8,288 nt of DNA from an uncultured Oscillochloris sp. (GCA_903877945.1 CAIRFY010000060.1:1-8288); one strand, 5' to 3'. Numbered from the stretch's first letter, positions 1-6,714 are shown. Notes: generated from the letters alone by a model not told the origin. Made by a program: numbers and translations.

Positions 1-2541
1 CTGTTTAGCCGCGAGTCGGTGCTGGCGGGTTCGCTGGAGCGCTTCGCGCAGGAGCAGAAGGCTCCGCGTGGCGCTCTTCCGGTTGACCGTGCCCTGCTTG
101 CCGATATTGATAACTGGCGTGGTCTTCTGGCCAAGAATATTTTCCTCTGGGACCAGACTCTCTCGGTGCGTGATCTGAATTACGCCGTGCAGATGACTCT
201 CGACCGGATCATTTTTCTGCGTATTTGTGAGGATCGCGGTATTGAGCCGTATGGCAAGCTGGAAGAGTTGATCAAAGGCGGCGATGTATATACGCGCCTG
301 CGGAATCTCTTTCGGGCTGCCGACGACCGTTATAACTCCGGGCTGTTTCACTTTACGCATGAGAAGGTTCGCGAGGGTCACGATACGCTCACGCCGACGC
401 TGCATATTGATGACGAGCCGCTCCAGAAGATTATTCGCGGACTCTACTATCCCTACAGCCCCTACGAATTTTCGGTGATGCCGGTGGAGGTTTTGGGCAA
501 TGTCTACGAACAATTCTTGGGCAGCGTGATCACAATTGGGGCTGAACGCACGGTTGAGGTTGAGCAGAAACCCGAGGTACGCAAGGCGGGCGGGGTCTAC
601 TATACGCCGCAATACATCGTGGACTACATCGTCACGCAGACCGTGGGGACGCTGGTGAAGGACAAGACGCCCACGCAGGTAGAGCAGATGCGGGTGCTTG
701 ACCCGGCCTGCGGCAGCGGTTCGTTCCTGATTGGCGCGTTTCAATTCCTGATTGACTGGCACCTGGCGCAGTATGTGGCCGACGGGCCACAGAAGTACAA
801 AAAACAGATCTACCAGTTGCCCGATGGCGCGTATCGGCTAACCCCCACCGAGCGCAAGCGCATTCTGCTGAACAATATCTACGGCGTAGATCTCGACGCG
901 CAAGCGGTAGAAGTAACCAAACTCTCGCTCTGCCTCAAGATGCTGGAGGGCGAGACCTCGCAGACCATTGCGCACCAGCAATCGTTCCTTCAGCAGCGCG
1001 TACTGCCCGACCTGAGCGCCAACATTAAATGTGGAAACGCGCTGATCGGGCCAGATTTCTACGCAACGCCAGGGGCCGCCGATCTGGGCGCGGACGATCT
1101 CTACCGGATCAACGCCTTCGACTGGCAAACCGAATTCCCCGCAGCGATGCGCGCTGGTGGGTTTGATGCGGTGATCGGCAACCCGCCGTATGTAGACGTG
1201 AAAATTCTAGGTGGTCATGTTAAGCAACTGCTCTCTCAACGATATAAGACGGCGACACGCCGTTTTGATCTGTATATTCCTTTTGTTGAGAAGGCATTTG
1301 AAATTCTACAATCGAATGGCTTGCTGAGTTATATTATGCCGTCGATGTTTATACGGCGGGATTATGGACGTGATTTGCGTGGCTTTATAGCAAAAAATGG
1401 TTCAATGGAAACCATCGTTGATTTTGGCACTAATCAAGTTTTTGGAAATGCAATGAACTACGTTGCAGTTTTTATTATCAGGAAGTCCAATCAAATAGTA
1501 AACACATCGGTTATAAAATACGAGCGCGATGATATAAAAGCAACAGAAATATTTTTGCCATTGACAGGAGGAGAATTGACTGGCGTCAAGAAATTCTCGC
1601 TCTCCGGCCAGCATTTTTGCACATCGGACGAATGGTATTTGACCGAACAGAACGAAGCACAGATCTCTCAAAGGCTGTCGAGGGAATTCCCTGCTTTGGA
1701 AACCATGTTGGTTCATGCGAGTGAAGGTATTCATAGCGGAAAAGACGAGGTTTTTTTCGTCTCCACTGAGCGAGTTGAGAGCTTAGGTTTAGAAAGTCCG
1801 CCAGTTTTTCCACTAGCAAAAGGTAAAGACATACACCGGTATCAAACTATTCATCCACAGATCCTAAAACACAGAGTGATCTATCCCTATCACTTGTCTT
1901 CGGGAGATGTCATCGGAGGTGAAGAGCTACAAGAACTGGCTCCGAATACATGGAGCTACTTAGAAAGTTCTCGTCCCCTGTTGGGGGGAAGGCCGTATTT
2001 CGAGCGGTCGAGTAAGGTATGGTATGAATTGTGGTGCCAGCGAGTTCCTCAACTCTATACAAGTCCAAAAATAGTTGGCCCAGAAATCGCAAATCGGGGA
2101 GAATTCACACTTTGCAAAGATCAGCTTTTTGTGAACAACAAAATCAAGGTGGTAATACCTCGGCACGATATAGGCGAAAGTTTGGAGTATCTACTGGGAG
2201 TGTTAAACTCCTTGCTGCTGGTTTATATTCATAGATTAATTGCCCCTCCTAAAGGCAGTGGTTTTTTTGAAGTGAAGACAGGTATTATGGGCAAACTCCC
2301 CATCCGTCGCATCAACTTCACCGATCCCGCCGACAAGTCCCGTCACGACCAGATCGTACATCTGGTCGAAAAGATGCTTGAGCTGAACAAAAACCTGCCC
2401 ACAGCGCAAAACGCCCACGACAAAACCTTCATCCAGCGCCAGATAACCGCCACCGACGCACAGATTGACACCCTCGTGTACGCGCTCTACGGGCTAAGCG
2501 CAGCAGAAATCGCCATCGTAGAGGCAACGACCAAGCGGTAG
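1..2541 (+). CDS. Type IIG (Eco57I-like) restriction-modification enzyme, 5' end missing
   Basis: The frame is open from base 1 (LFSRES, then VLAGSLERFA), so the gene begins upstream and the GTG at 19 is not the real start. Counting from base 1, the N-terminal helical connector holds a family-typical DRIIFLRICEDRG. The N6-adenine methyltransferase core follows: GGVYYTP (about 197-203), the SAM-binding DPACGSGSF (from 234) and the catalytic NPPY (394-397). Residues about 400-763 are the presumed target-recognition domain, and the tail (RQI..TDAQIDTLVYALYGLS) is the usual C-terminal end of this family. In the family one polypeptide both methylates and cleaves DNA; the nuclease domain is normally N-terminal and would lie outside the window, so cleavage activity is inferred. 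BREX PglX methylases share these motifs and are an alternative. A toxin-antitoxin pair follows 22 nt downstream. The core and tail are GC-rich while the recognition segment is AT-rich, suggesting a swapped domain. Confidence 0.88.
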   Translation: MFSRESVLAGSLERFAQEQKAPRGALPVDRALLADIDNWRGLLAKNIFLWDQTLSVRDLNYAVQMTLDRIIFLRICEDRGIEPYGKLEELIKGGDVYTRLRNLFRAADDRYNSGLFHFTHEKVREGHDTLTPTLHIDDEPLQKIIRGLYYPYSPYEFSVMPVEVLGNVYEQFLGSVITIGAERTVEVEQKPEVRKAGGVYYTPQYIVDYIVTQTVGTLVKDKTPTQVEQMRVLDPACGSGSFLIGAFQFLIDWHLAQYVADGPQKYKKQIYQLPDGAYRLTPTERKRILLNNIYGVDLDAQAVEVTKLSLCLKMLEGETSQTIAHQQSFLQQRVLPDLSANIKCGNALIGPDFYATPGAADLGADDLYRINAFDWQTEFPAAMRAGGFDAVIGNPPYVDVKILGGHVKQLLSQRYKTATRRFDLYIPFVEKAFEILQSNGLLSYIMPSMFIRRDYGRDLRGFIAKNGSMETIVDFGTNQVFGNAMNYVAVFIIRKSNQIVNTSVIKYERDDIKATEIFLPLTGGELTGVKKFSLSGQHFCTSDEWYLTEQNEAQISQRLSREFPALETMLVHASEGIHSGKDEVFFVSTERVESLGLESPPVFPLAKGKDIHRYQTIHPQILKHRVIYPYHLSSGDVIGGEELQELAPNTWSYLESSRPLLGGRPYFERSSKVWYELWCQRVPQLYTSPKIVGPEIANRGEFTLCKDQLFVNNKIKVVIPRHDIGESLEYLLGVLNSLLLVYIHRLIAPPKGSGFFEVKTGIMGKLPIRRINFTDPADKSRHDQIVHLVEKMLELNKNLPTAQNAHDKTFIQRQITATDAQIDTLVYALYGLSAAEIAIVEATTKR
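1198..2290 (+). other. AT-rich recognition-domain segment within the restriction-modification gene
   Basis: Composition changes sharply just after the NPPY motif and changes back just before GIMGKLPIRR. By direct count, 1261-1320 holds 21 G/C of 60, 1441-1500 holds 19, 1501-1560 holds 19 and 2101-2160 holds 21. In the same gene 961-1020 holds 38 and 2401-2460 holds 35. The segment matches the position of the DNA target-recognition domain in type IIG enzymes. Such domains are known to be exchanged between enzymes; import of this one is inferred from composition. Boundaries are approximate to a few tens of bases. Confidence 0.7.
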
Positions 2542-2543
2542 GT
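2367..2543 (+). repeat. Direct repeat copy 1: 3' end of the restriction-modification gene
   Basis: These 177 bp encode the C-terminal tail of the restriction-modification protein, its stop codon (TAG, 2539-2541) and two bases beyond. They recur at 3244-3420, offset by exactly 877 bp without gaps. I count five differences, at 2429, 2457, 2478, 2494 and 2526. Three are silent in the restriction frame and two change a residue (Phe to Ser, Thr to Ala in copy 2). Confidence 0.97.
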
Positions 2544-2563
2544 ACTGAACACAGGAAACCCCT

Positions 2564-2806
2564 ATGACCCTGCATGAGATACTAACAGAGATTCCACGGC
2601 TCACCCCGCGTGAGCAACTTGTATTGCTCGAAGTCCTGAGCCGTTCGCTCCGCGAAGGGTTGACGCCAACTGGTTTACATCAGCGTGCTGAACGCGAGTC
2701 AACGGTTGATACGCTCTTTGGCGCGTTTAACCCGACCAGACAGGCACTAAGCGATGCGGATCTTGATCGCATACGCTACGAATCCATTGTGGAGAAACAC
2801 TCGTAA
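2564..2806 (+). CDS. Small antitoxin-like protein of a toxin-antitoxin pair
   Basis: This 80-residue protein starts at ATG 2564 with AGGA at 2553-2556, seven bases upstream. Its N-terminus (ILTEIPRLTPREQLVLLEVL) is a predicted amphipathic helix of the kind seen in small addiction-module antitoxins. The C-terminal half is charged (DADLDRIRYESIVEKHS) and could wrap the toxin. I see no classic ribbon-helix-helix or AbrB motif, so the fold and DNA binding are unproven. The call rests on size, gene order and the TAATG overlap (2804-2808) with the PIN-domain gene downstream, which implies translational coupling and fixed stoichiometry. Expected role: bind and inhibit the PIN nuclease and perhaps repress the pair. 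No operator palindrome is visible in the 22-nt upstream gap, so the promoter may lie within the end of the restriction gene. Confidence 0.72.
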   Translation: MTLHEILTEIPRLTPREQLVLLEVLSRSLREGLTPTGLHQRAERESTVDTLFGAFNPTRQALSDADLDRIRYESIVEKHS

Positions 2807-3258
2807 TGCGTATCCTTCTTGACACCAATGTACTGCTCGACTTTCTGCTCGCACGTGAACCGTTTGCGACCGACGCCCGTGCGATCTGGGTTGCCTGCGA
2901 GCAGGGGCGCTGTACGGGCTACGCAGCCGCGATGAGCATAACGACCATCTGGTACATCGGGCGACGGCAAGTGGGTGCCGTCCTGGCTCGCCAGTACATT
3001 GACACAATGCTCACGGTACTACAGATTTGTGCGATTGACGCCACTGTTCTGGAGGCCGCACGGCTGAGATCACTTGCAGACTTTGAGGATGCAGTGCAGA
3101 CTGAGGCTGCTATTGCGTCCGGTTTAGAGCTAATCGTGACCCGCAATGGCGCTGATTTCGTCGGGGTTCCGCTTCCGGTACTCACCCCAGCCGAATTTTT
3201 AGCACGCCTTAACCAACCCACGGACATGTCTCCTCTGCCGTGGCGAAAAGATGCTTGA
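2806..3258 (+). CDS. PIN-domain ribonuclease toxin (VapC-like)
   Basis: This 150-residue protein begins MRILLDTNVLLDFLL, with the first PIN acidic residue at Asp6 and Asn8 beside it. The later signatures are DFEDAVQ (acidic cluster 92-95) and IVTRNGADF (110-118, Asp117), with the end motif LTPAEFL at 127-132. PIN toxins are Mg-dependent RNases, often acting on tRNA or rRNA; the target here cannot be told. In the segment SITTIWYI (44-51), where many PIN toxins carry Glu, there is Tyr; this resembles the subfamily with TIYYI-type motifs, so activity is not excluded. The start overlaps the antitoxin stop by one base. The last residues (PLPWRKDA) run past the usual family end and the TGA stop at 3256-3258 lies inside the second copy of the restriction-gene repeat, so the original 3' end has probably been replaced. 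Confidence 0.85.
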   Translation: MRILLDTNVLLDFLLAREPFATDARAIWVACEQGRCTGYAAAMSITTIWYIGRRQVGAVLARQYIDTMLTVLQICAIDATVLEAARLRSLADFEDAVQTEAAIASGLELIVTRNGADFVGVPLPVLTPAEFLARLNQPTDMSPLPWRKDA

Positions 3259-3418
3259 GCTGAACAAAAACCTGCCCACAGCGCAAAACGCCCACGACAA
3301 AACCTCCATCCAGCGCCAGATAACCGCCACCGATGCACAGATTGACACCCTCGTATACGCGCTCTACGGGTTAAGCGCAGCAGAAATCGCCATCGTAGAG
3401 GCAGCGACCAAGCGGTAG
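3244..3418 (+). pseudogene. Duplicated C-terminal fragment of a type IIG restriction-modification gene
   Basis: This fragment encodes the same C-terminal tail as 2367-2541, with its own stop (TAG, 3416-3418). It lacks the rest of the gene and lies in a different frame from the toxin it abuts. An ATG at 3251 opens a 55-codon frame, and it overlaps the toxin stop (ATG 3251-3253, TGA 3256-3258), so translation by re-initiation after the toxin is possible but undemonstrated; no clear Shine-Dalgarno precedes it. It could be the remnant of a second tandem restriction gene or a duplication made when the toxin-antitoxin pair arrived. Most differences from copy 1 being silent weakly favours origin from a once-functional homologue. 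Confidence 0.85.
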
Positions 3419-3420
3419 GT
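3244..3420 (+). repeat. Direct repeat copy 2, bounding the toxin-antitoxin cassette
   Basis: This copy matches 2367-2543 at 172 of 177 bases without gaps. Identity starts at CGAAAAGATG and ends after the stop codon at GGT; flanks on both sides are unrelated. Recombination between the two copies would remove 877 bp, including both toxin and antitoxin genes, and leave the restriction gene with an intact 3' end. Confidence 0.97.
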
Positions 3421-3587
3421 GTGGCAAGATAGGGCACTAGCGCAAAAGGCATGCTGTCTTCCCTGTCGCCCCGCCCGTTTACGCCCACGGCACGGGCGAT
3501 CTGCGGACTATGTACCAGCCCTACGATCCATCCCAATGGCGCTTAGGCATGTTTCAGAATCGGGCGATCCAGCTTGACAGTTCGTAG
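3421..3587 (+). other. Intergenic stretch with a possible coding relic
   Basis: No intact gene is visible between the repeat and the palindromic element. One frame, open from 3441 to a stop at 3585-3587, reads VYAHGTGDLRT, then MYQPYDPSQWRLGMFQNR (ATG at 3510). This looks more protein-like than the other frames, and its last part runs into the palindromic element starting at 3546. It could be the remnant of a gene cut by that element, but I do not recognise the family, and a chance frame is possible. A competing frame (ATG 3451 to TAG 3543-3545) is equally short. Confidence 0.2.
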
Positions 3588-3677
3588 CGCAGGCTGGAAG
3601 CCTGCGGCGGTGTTGCTGGCCGCCTGGAAGGCGGCGCTACAGTCACTGCACACTGTCAAGCTGGTTTGAAACATGCC
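3546..3677. mobile_element. 132-bp nested-palindrome element (MITE-like) with TTA flanks
   Basis: The ends are an 11-bp perfect inverted repeat (GGCATGTTTCA 3546-3556, TGAAACATGCC 3667-3677). Inside lies a second 13-bp perfect inverted repeat (CCAGCTTGACAGT 3569-3581, ACTGTCAAGCTGG 3652-3664), then GTAGCGC/GCGCTAC (3584-3590, 3634-3640). The core has two side hairpins, 3588-3606 and 3619-3635, each with a GGA loop. TTA directly flanks both ends (3543-3545, 3678-3680) and may be a 3-bp target duplication. There is no room for a transposase, so any movement would need one supplied in trans. The right end touches the antiporter Shine-Dalgarno sequence, so the element forms the antiporter leader and may affect its expression. 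Confidence 0.65.
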
Positions 3678-3679
3678 TT

Positions 3680-3684
3680 AGGAG
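3680..3684 (+). promoter_or_regulatory. Ribosome binding site of the antiporter gene
   Basis: AGGAG stands ten bases before ATG 3695 and supports that start. Its first base is also the last base of the TTA flanking the palindromic element. I found no convincing -35/-10 pair between the element and this site. Confidence 0.7.
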
Positions 3685-3694
3685 AATTTTTCAC

Positions 3695-4984
3695 ATGCAC
3701 GAAGCAAGCGTTGGCGTCACCCTGCTGTACATTGCGGCCATACTGATTGCGGCCAAGCTGTCGAGCCTCGTGGAGCGCTTCGGCCAACCCGCCGTACTCG
3801 GCGAAATGCTGATTGGCGTGGTGCTGGGCAACCTGGTACTTGTGGGGTTGCCGTTCTTCGAGCCGATCAAACAGAGCGGGGTGATCAAATTCCTCGCCGA
3901 ACTGGGCGTGGTCATCCTGCTCTTCCAGGTCGGCCTGGAGACGAACATCCGCGACATGCGCAAGGTGGGCCGATCGGCCTTCCTGGTCGCCTGCGTGGGT
4001 GTGGTGCTGCCGATGCTGCTCGGCGCCTACGTGGTCGGGCCGCTGCTGCTGCCGGATCTCAGCGCCAACGCCCACCTCTTCCTGGGGGCCACCCTGACCG
4101 CCACCTCTATCGGGATCACCGCACGTGTGTTCCGCGACCTCGGCGTACTCCAAACCCGCGCCGCCCAGATCGTCCTCGGCGCGGCGGTGATCGACGACGT
4201 ACTCGGCCTGATCATCCTGGCCGTGGTCTCGGGGATCGTGACGGCGGGCAGCGTGAGCGGCGGGGACGTTCTGCGCATCACAGCGACCGCCCTGGCCTTC
4301 CTGGTAAGCGCCGTGGTGATTGGCCAGGTCTTCGCGGTGCAGTTGGGCCGCCTGTTCGCACGGGTGAGTACTGGTCACGGTATGAAGCTGACGATGGCCC
4401 TGTCGATCTGCCTGATCAGCGCCTACCTGGCCGAACTGGTTGGTCTGGCGCAAATCGTGGGCGCGTTCGCAGCCGGCCTCGTCCTCGAAGCGGTTCACTT
4501 CCAGCCCTTCGAGAACCCGCGCATCGTCAACGACATCCATACCGCCACGGCGCAGATCGAACCACAGGCCAGGGTGGCGCTCGATGAGGTACTTGACCGC
4601 TACACCGAGCGACACATCGAGAACCTGATCGAGCCGATCAGCACGATAATGGCCCCGATCTTCTTCGTCCTGACCGGGATGAACGTCTCGCTGACCAGCC
4701 TGCTCGACCCGCAGCTCCTGCTGACAGCGCTGGGCATCACAGTGGTGGCCCTGGTTAGCAAGATCGCCGCCGGGTTCGTCGCGGGCAACGTGAACAGGTG
4801 GGTGGTCGGCTGGGGCATGGTGCCGCGTGGCGAGGTCGGCCTGATCTTCGCCGCCACTGGCCTGGGCCTGGGGGTGATCAACCAGCAGATCTTCTCGATG
4901 ATGATGGTCGTGATCATGCTCACAACCCTGCTTACCCCGCCGATCCTGACGGTTGTGGTGCGGCGGGGTGGGCGTGACGGGTGA
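3695..4984 (+). CDS. Monovalent cation:proton antiporter, CPA2 family (NhaA/KefB-like exchanger domain)
   Basis: This 429-residue protein is almost entirely hydrophobic, with about 12 predicted membrane helices. It begins with the typical LLYIAAILIAAKLSSLVERFGQ and VLGEMLIGVVLGN, followed by FLAELGVVILLFQVGLE. The ion-binding region shows TLTATSIGITARVF (133-146) and VIDDVLG with paired Asp167-Asp168. Family members exchange Na+ or K+ for H+ across the inner membrane, serving pH and salt balance. Conserved positively charged and polar spots SKIAAGF (355-361) and PRGEVGLIF (377-385) are present. There is no C-terminal TrkA/RCK nucleotide-binding domain, so it is the short, ungated form rather than a full Kef channel. 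A charged stretch of about 40 residues (271-312) sits between membrane helices, longer than usual. Ion specificity cannot be read from sequence. Its stop lies 3 nt from the convergent lgt stop. Confidence 0.88.
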   Translation: MHEASVGVTLLYIAAILIAAKLSSLVERFGQPAVLGEMLIGVVLGNLVLVGLPFFEPIKQSGVIKFLAELGVVILLFQVGLETNIRDMRKVGRSAFLVACVGVVLPMLLGAYVVGPLLLPDLSANAHLFLGATLTATSIGITARVFRDLGVLQTRAAQIVLGAAVIDDVLGLIILAVVSGIVTAGSVSGGDVLRITATALAFLVSAVVIGQVFAVQLGRLFARVSTGHGMKLTMALSICLISAYLAELVGLAQIVGAFAAGLVLEAVHFQPFENPRIVNDIHTATAQIEPQARVALDEVLDRYTERHIENLIEPISTIMAPIFFVLTGMNVSLTSLLDPQLLLTALGITVVALVSKIAAGFVAGNVNRWVVGWGMVPRGEVGLIFAATGLGLGVINQQIFSMMMVVIMLTTLLTPPILTVVVRRGGRDG

Positions 4985-4987
4985 CTA

Positions 4988-5893
4988 CTACGCGCTTAGC
5001 GCCTCATCACCATCGTGGAGCGGCGCATCGACCAACAGCGGACGGCGATGGTTGACGATCATCGCCACGGCGCAGGCCGCGATCAGCACCAGGCTGATCA
5101 ACTGGGCCACCCGGATCGATCCGGCGCAGTCCCCGCCGACGCCGTTGAGACAGAGGCTATCGGTGCGCAGCCCCTCGATCCAGTAGCGCCCCGCTGAGTA
5201 AATGATTCCGTACAGAAAGAGTACGTCGCCGGGGCGCAGCCAGCGCCGCTCGACGGTTGCACCCTGGCCAAAGCGCCGGTCGGCCCAGAGCAGCAGGGCG
5301 CCGCCAGTGACATTCCACAGCGACTCGTAGAGAAAGGTGGCGTGGAAGAGCGTATCCGCCGGGTACGCCTGCATGTCGCCGTAGGGCGGCAGGCGGTGGT
5401 CAGCGTCAATTCGCACGCCAAAGGGCAGCGTAGTCGGGCGACCATACGCCTCCTGATTAAAGAAATTGCCCCAGCGGCCGATGCCCTGAGCGATCAGGAA
5501 GCCCGGCGCGATCATGTCAACCCACTCCCAGAAGCGCAGCTTCGCGTAGCGCGTGTAGATGACCGCCGAGAGGATCGCACCGATCAGCGAGCCGTGAACC
5601 GCCAGGCCACCGGTGGTCAGATTCAGCGCGCTGATCGGATCGCCCGCGAAGCGGTGCCACTCAAAGGCCACATAGTAGATCCGCGCACCGGCGATGCCCA
5701 GCAGCAGACCGAGCATCAACTGGTTCCAGATATGATCCGGGTCGATGCCACGGGCCACCGCCCGACGCGAGGCCAGCCAGGCGGCGAACATCGCGCCCGA
5801 CATAATGATCGCGCCATACCAGCGCACGGCAATCGGCAGGCCAAAGAGATTGATCTGGAACAGAAACGGGCTAAAGGGCGGGTAGAGGCCCAT
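4988..5893 (-). CDS. lgt: Prolipoprotein diacylglyceryl transferase
   Basis: Lgt transfers a diacylglyceryl group from phosphatidylglycerol to the lipobox cysteine of prolipoproteins, the first step of lipoprotein maturation in the cytoplasmic membrane. The 301-residue length fits the family. Visible signatures are AVRWYG (22-27), GGLAVHG with His100, the Lgt signature GIGRWGNFFNQEAYG (137-151, with Arg140, Asn143 and Glu148), and GRYWIEGLRTDSL with Arg236, Glu240 and Arg243. Several hydrophobic segments match the seven-helix fold. The ATG at 5893 is preceded by AGGG (5901-5904 on this strand's complement) seven bases upstream. A Cys-containing loop (CLNGVGGDC, 248-256) near the last helix is a lineage-specific extra. 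It lies 36 nt downstream of purQ, separated by a palindromic repeat, and may be co-transcribed with it. There is no terminator space before the convergent antiporter. Confidence 0.95.
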   Translation of the reverse strand: MGLYPPFSPFLFQINLFGLPIAVRWYGAIIMSGAMFAAWLASRRAVARGIDPDHIWNQLMLGLLLGIAGARIYYVAFEWHRFAGDPISALNLTTGGLAVHGSLIGAILSAVIYTRYAKLRFWEWVDMIAPGFLIAQGIGRWGNFFNQEAYGRPTTLPFGVRIDADHRLPPYGDMQAYPADTLFHATFLYESLWNVTGGALLLWADRRFGQGATVERRWLRPGDVLFLYGIIYSAGRYWIEGLRTDSLCLNGVGGDCAGSIRVAQLISLVLIAACAVAMIVNHRRPLLVDAPLHDGDEALSA

Positions 5894-5903
5894 ATGGTTT
5901 CCC

Positions 5904-5934
5904 TGTAGAGACGCCCCGCCGGGGCGTCTCTACA
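5904..5934. repeat. Palindromic repeat between purQ and lgt
   Basis: Perfect 14-bp arms, TGTAGAGACGCCCC (5904-5917) and GGGGCGTCTCTACA (5921-5934), enclose the 3-nt loop GCC. The sequence type (GTAGAGACG...CGTCTCTAC) resembles REP-like palindromes that are scattered between genes in several bacterial phyla. The right arm contains the purQ stop codon (TAG, complement of 5930-5932), and the left arm touches the lgt Shine-Dalgarno. It could act as a weak terminator or RNA-stabilising hairpin in a purQ-lgt transcript; no T-tract follows. Confidence 0.85.
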
Positions 5935-6706
5935 TCGTTTTCGCATATTCAACCGCGTTGCGGAAGATCGCCAGCCCGTCGCCCGCATCGCGCCAAGGCT
6001 CGCGGGTCCAGCGCGGGTGCTGCTGGGGTCGGATGGCATTTTCGGGGTGGGGCATCAGCCCAAGCACATTGCCCTGGGCATTGCAGATCCCGGCGATATT
6101 ATCGACCGATCCGTTAGGGTTGGCCGGGTAGGCAACCGGAACGCCGTCGTCGCCCACATAGCGCAGGGCCACCTGTCCAGCGGCGCGTAGATCAGCGAGG
6201 GCAGCGTTATCGGATAAGGCGATGCGACCCTCGCCGTGGGCCACCGGCACCTCAATACTGCGCTCCATACCGCGTGTGAAAATACAGCGGCTCTGCGGGT
6301 CAGCCTGGAGACGCACCCAGCGACACTCGAAGCGCCCCGAATGGTTATCAGTAAGGGTGACAGCAGCCGGGCCAGTGATGCCTGGCAGAACCCCGGCCTT
6401 TACCAACACCTGAAATCCATTGCAGATACCGATCACCGGGCGGCCATCGGCCACGAAGTCGTGCAACTGGTCGCCCAGGCGATGAACAAGATCAACCGCG
6501 AGCAACTTCCCGGCACCCAGGTGGTCGCCATAAGAAAACCCGCCGGGGATAATCAGCATCGCGTAGTCGCGTAGCCGCACGGCGCCATCAGCGATCCGGT
6601 TCACGTGGACGCGATCAGCGGTAGCACCAGCAAGCTCGCATGCCAGGGCGGCATCACCATCGCGGTTAATGCCGGGCGCACGGAGGATGAGGACGTTGGG
6701 TATCAT
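5930..6706 (-). CDS. purQ: Phosphoribosylformylglycinamidine synthase, glutaminase subunit PurQ
   Basis: PurQ is the class I glutamine amidotransferase that releases ammonia for PurL, which converts FGAR to FGAM in purine synthesis. It works with PurL and PurS in the cytoplasm. The 258-residue protein shows the start motif LRAPGINRDGD (8-18), PGGFSYGDHLGAGK (54-67), the nucleophile Cys95 in GICNGFQ, and His220/Glu222 in LMPHPENA, completing the catalytic triad. Length fits the stand-alone small subunit. The start at 6706 is supported by the family N-terminus, while the upstream GAGAAC is only a weak ribosome site. purS and purL are not in the window. The upstream kinase gene ends 69 nt away with a large hairpin between them. 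The last residues and stop overlap a palindromic repeat, so that repeat probably reshaped the extreme C-terminus. Confidence 0.95.
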   Translation of the reverse strand: MIPNVLILRAPGINRDGDAALACELAGATADRVHVNRIADGAVRLRDYAMLIIPGGFSYGDHLGAGKLLAVDLVHRLGDQLHDFVADGRPVIGICNGFQVLVKAGVLPGITGPAAVTLTDNHSGRFECRWVRLQADPQSRCIFTRGMERSIEVPVAHGEGRIALSDNAALADLRAAGQVALRYVGDDGVPVAYPANPNGSVDNIAGICNAQGNVLGLMPHPENAIRPQQHPRWTREPWRDAGDGLAIFRNAVEYAKTM

Positions 6707-6714
6707 ATGTTCTC

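Noticed and set aside
1751..2268. Homopolymer runs (T7 at 1751-1757, G6 at 1983-1988, T7 at 2262-2268) as phase-variation switches of the restriction gene
   Set aside because: The runs are short and the frame is intact; AT-rich composition explains the T runs, and no variant evidence is available.
2465..2493. TTGACA followed 17 nt later by TACGGG inside the restriction gene end, a possible toxin-antitoxin promoter
   Set aside because: The -35 match is perfect but the -10 match is poor, and the sequence is coding and duplicated; no claim is justified.
2919..3536. Long minus-strand open frame of 205 codons across the toxin gene and repeat
   Set aside because: It is antisense to a recognisable PIN-domain gene, has low-complexity Arg/Ser-rich translation and matches no family.
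3574..3602. TTGACA within the palindromic element as an antiporter promoter
   Set aside because: No acceptable -10 follows at 16-18 nt, and the hexamer is explained by the inverted repeat arm.
3656..4615. Minus-strand open frame of 319 codons opposite the antiporter
   Set aside because: The translation is His/Gln/Asp-rich, typical of the shadow of a GC-rich membrane-protein gene; the antiporter frame has clear family motifs.
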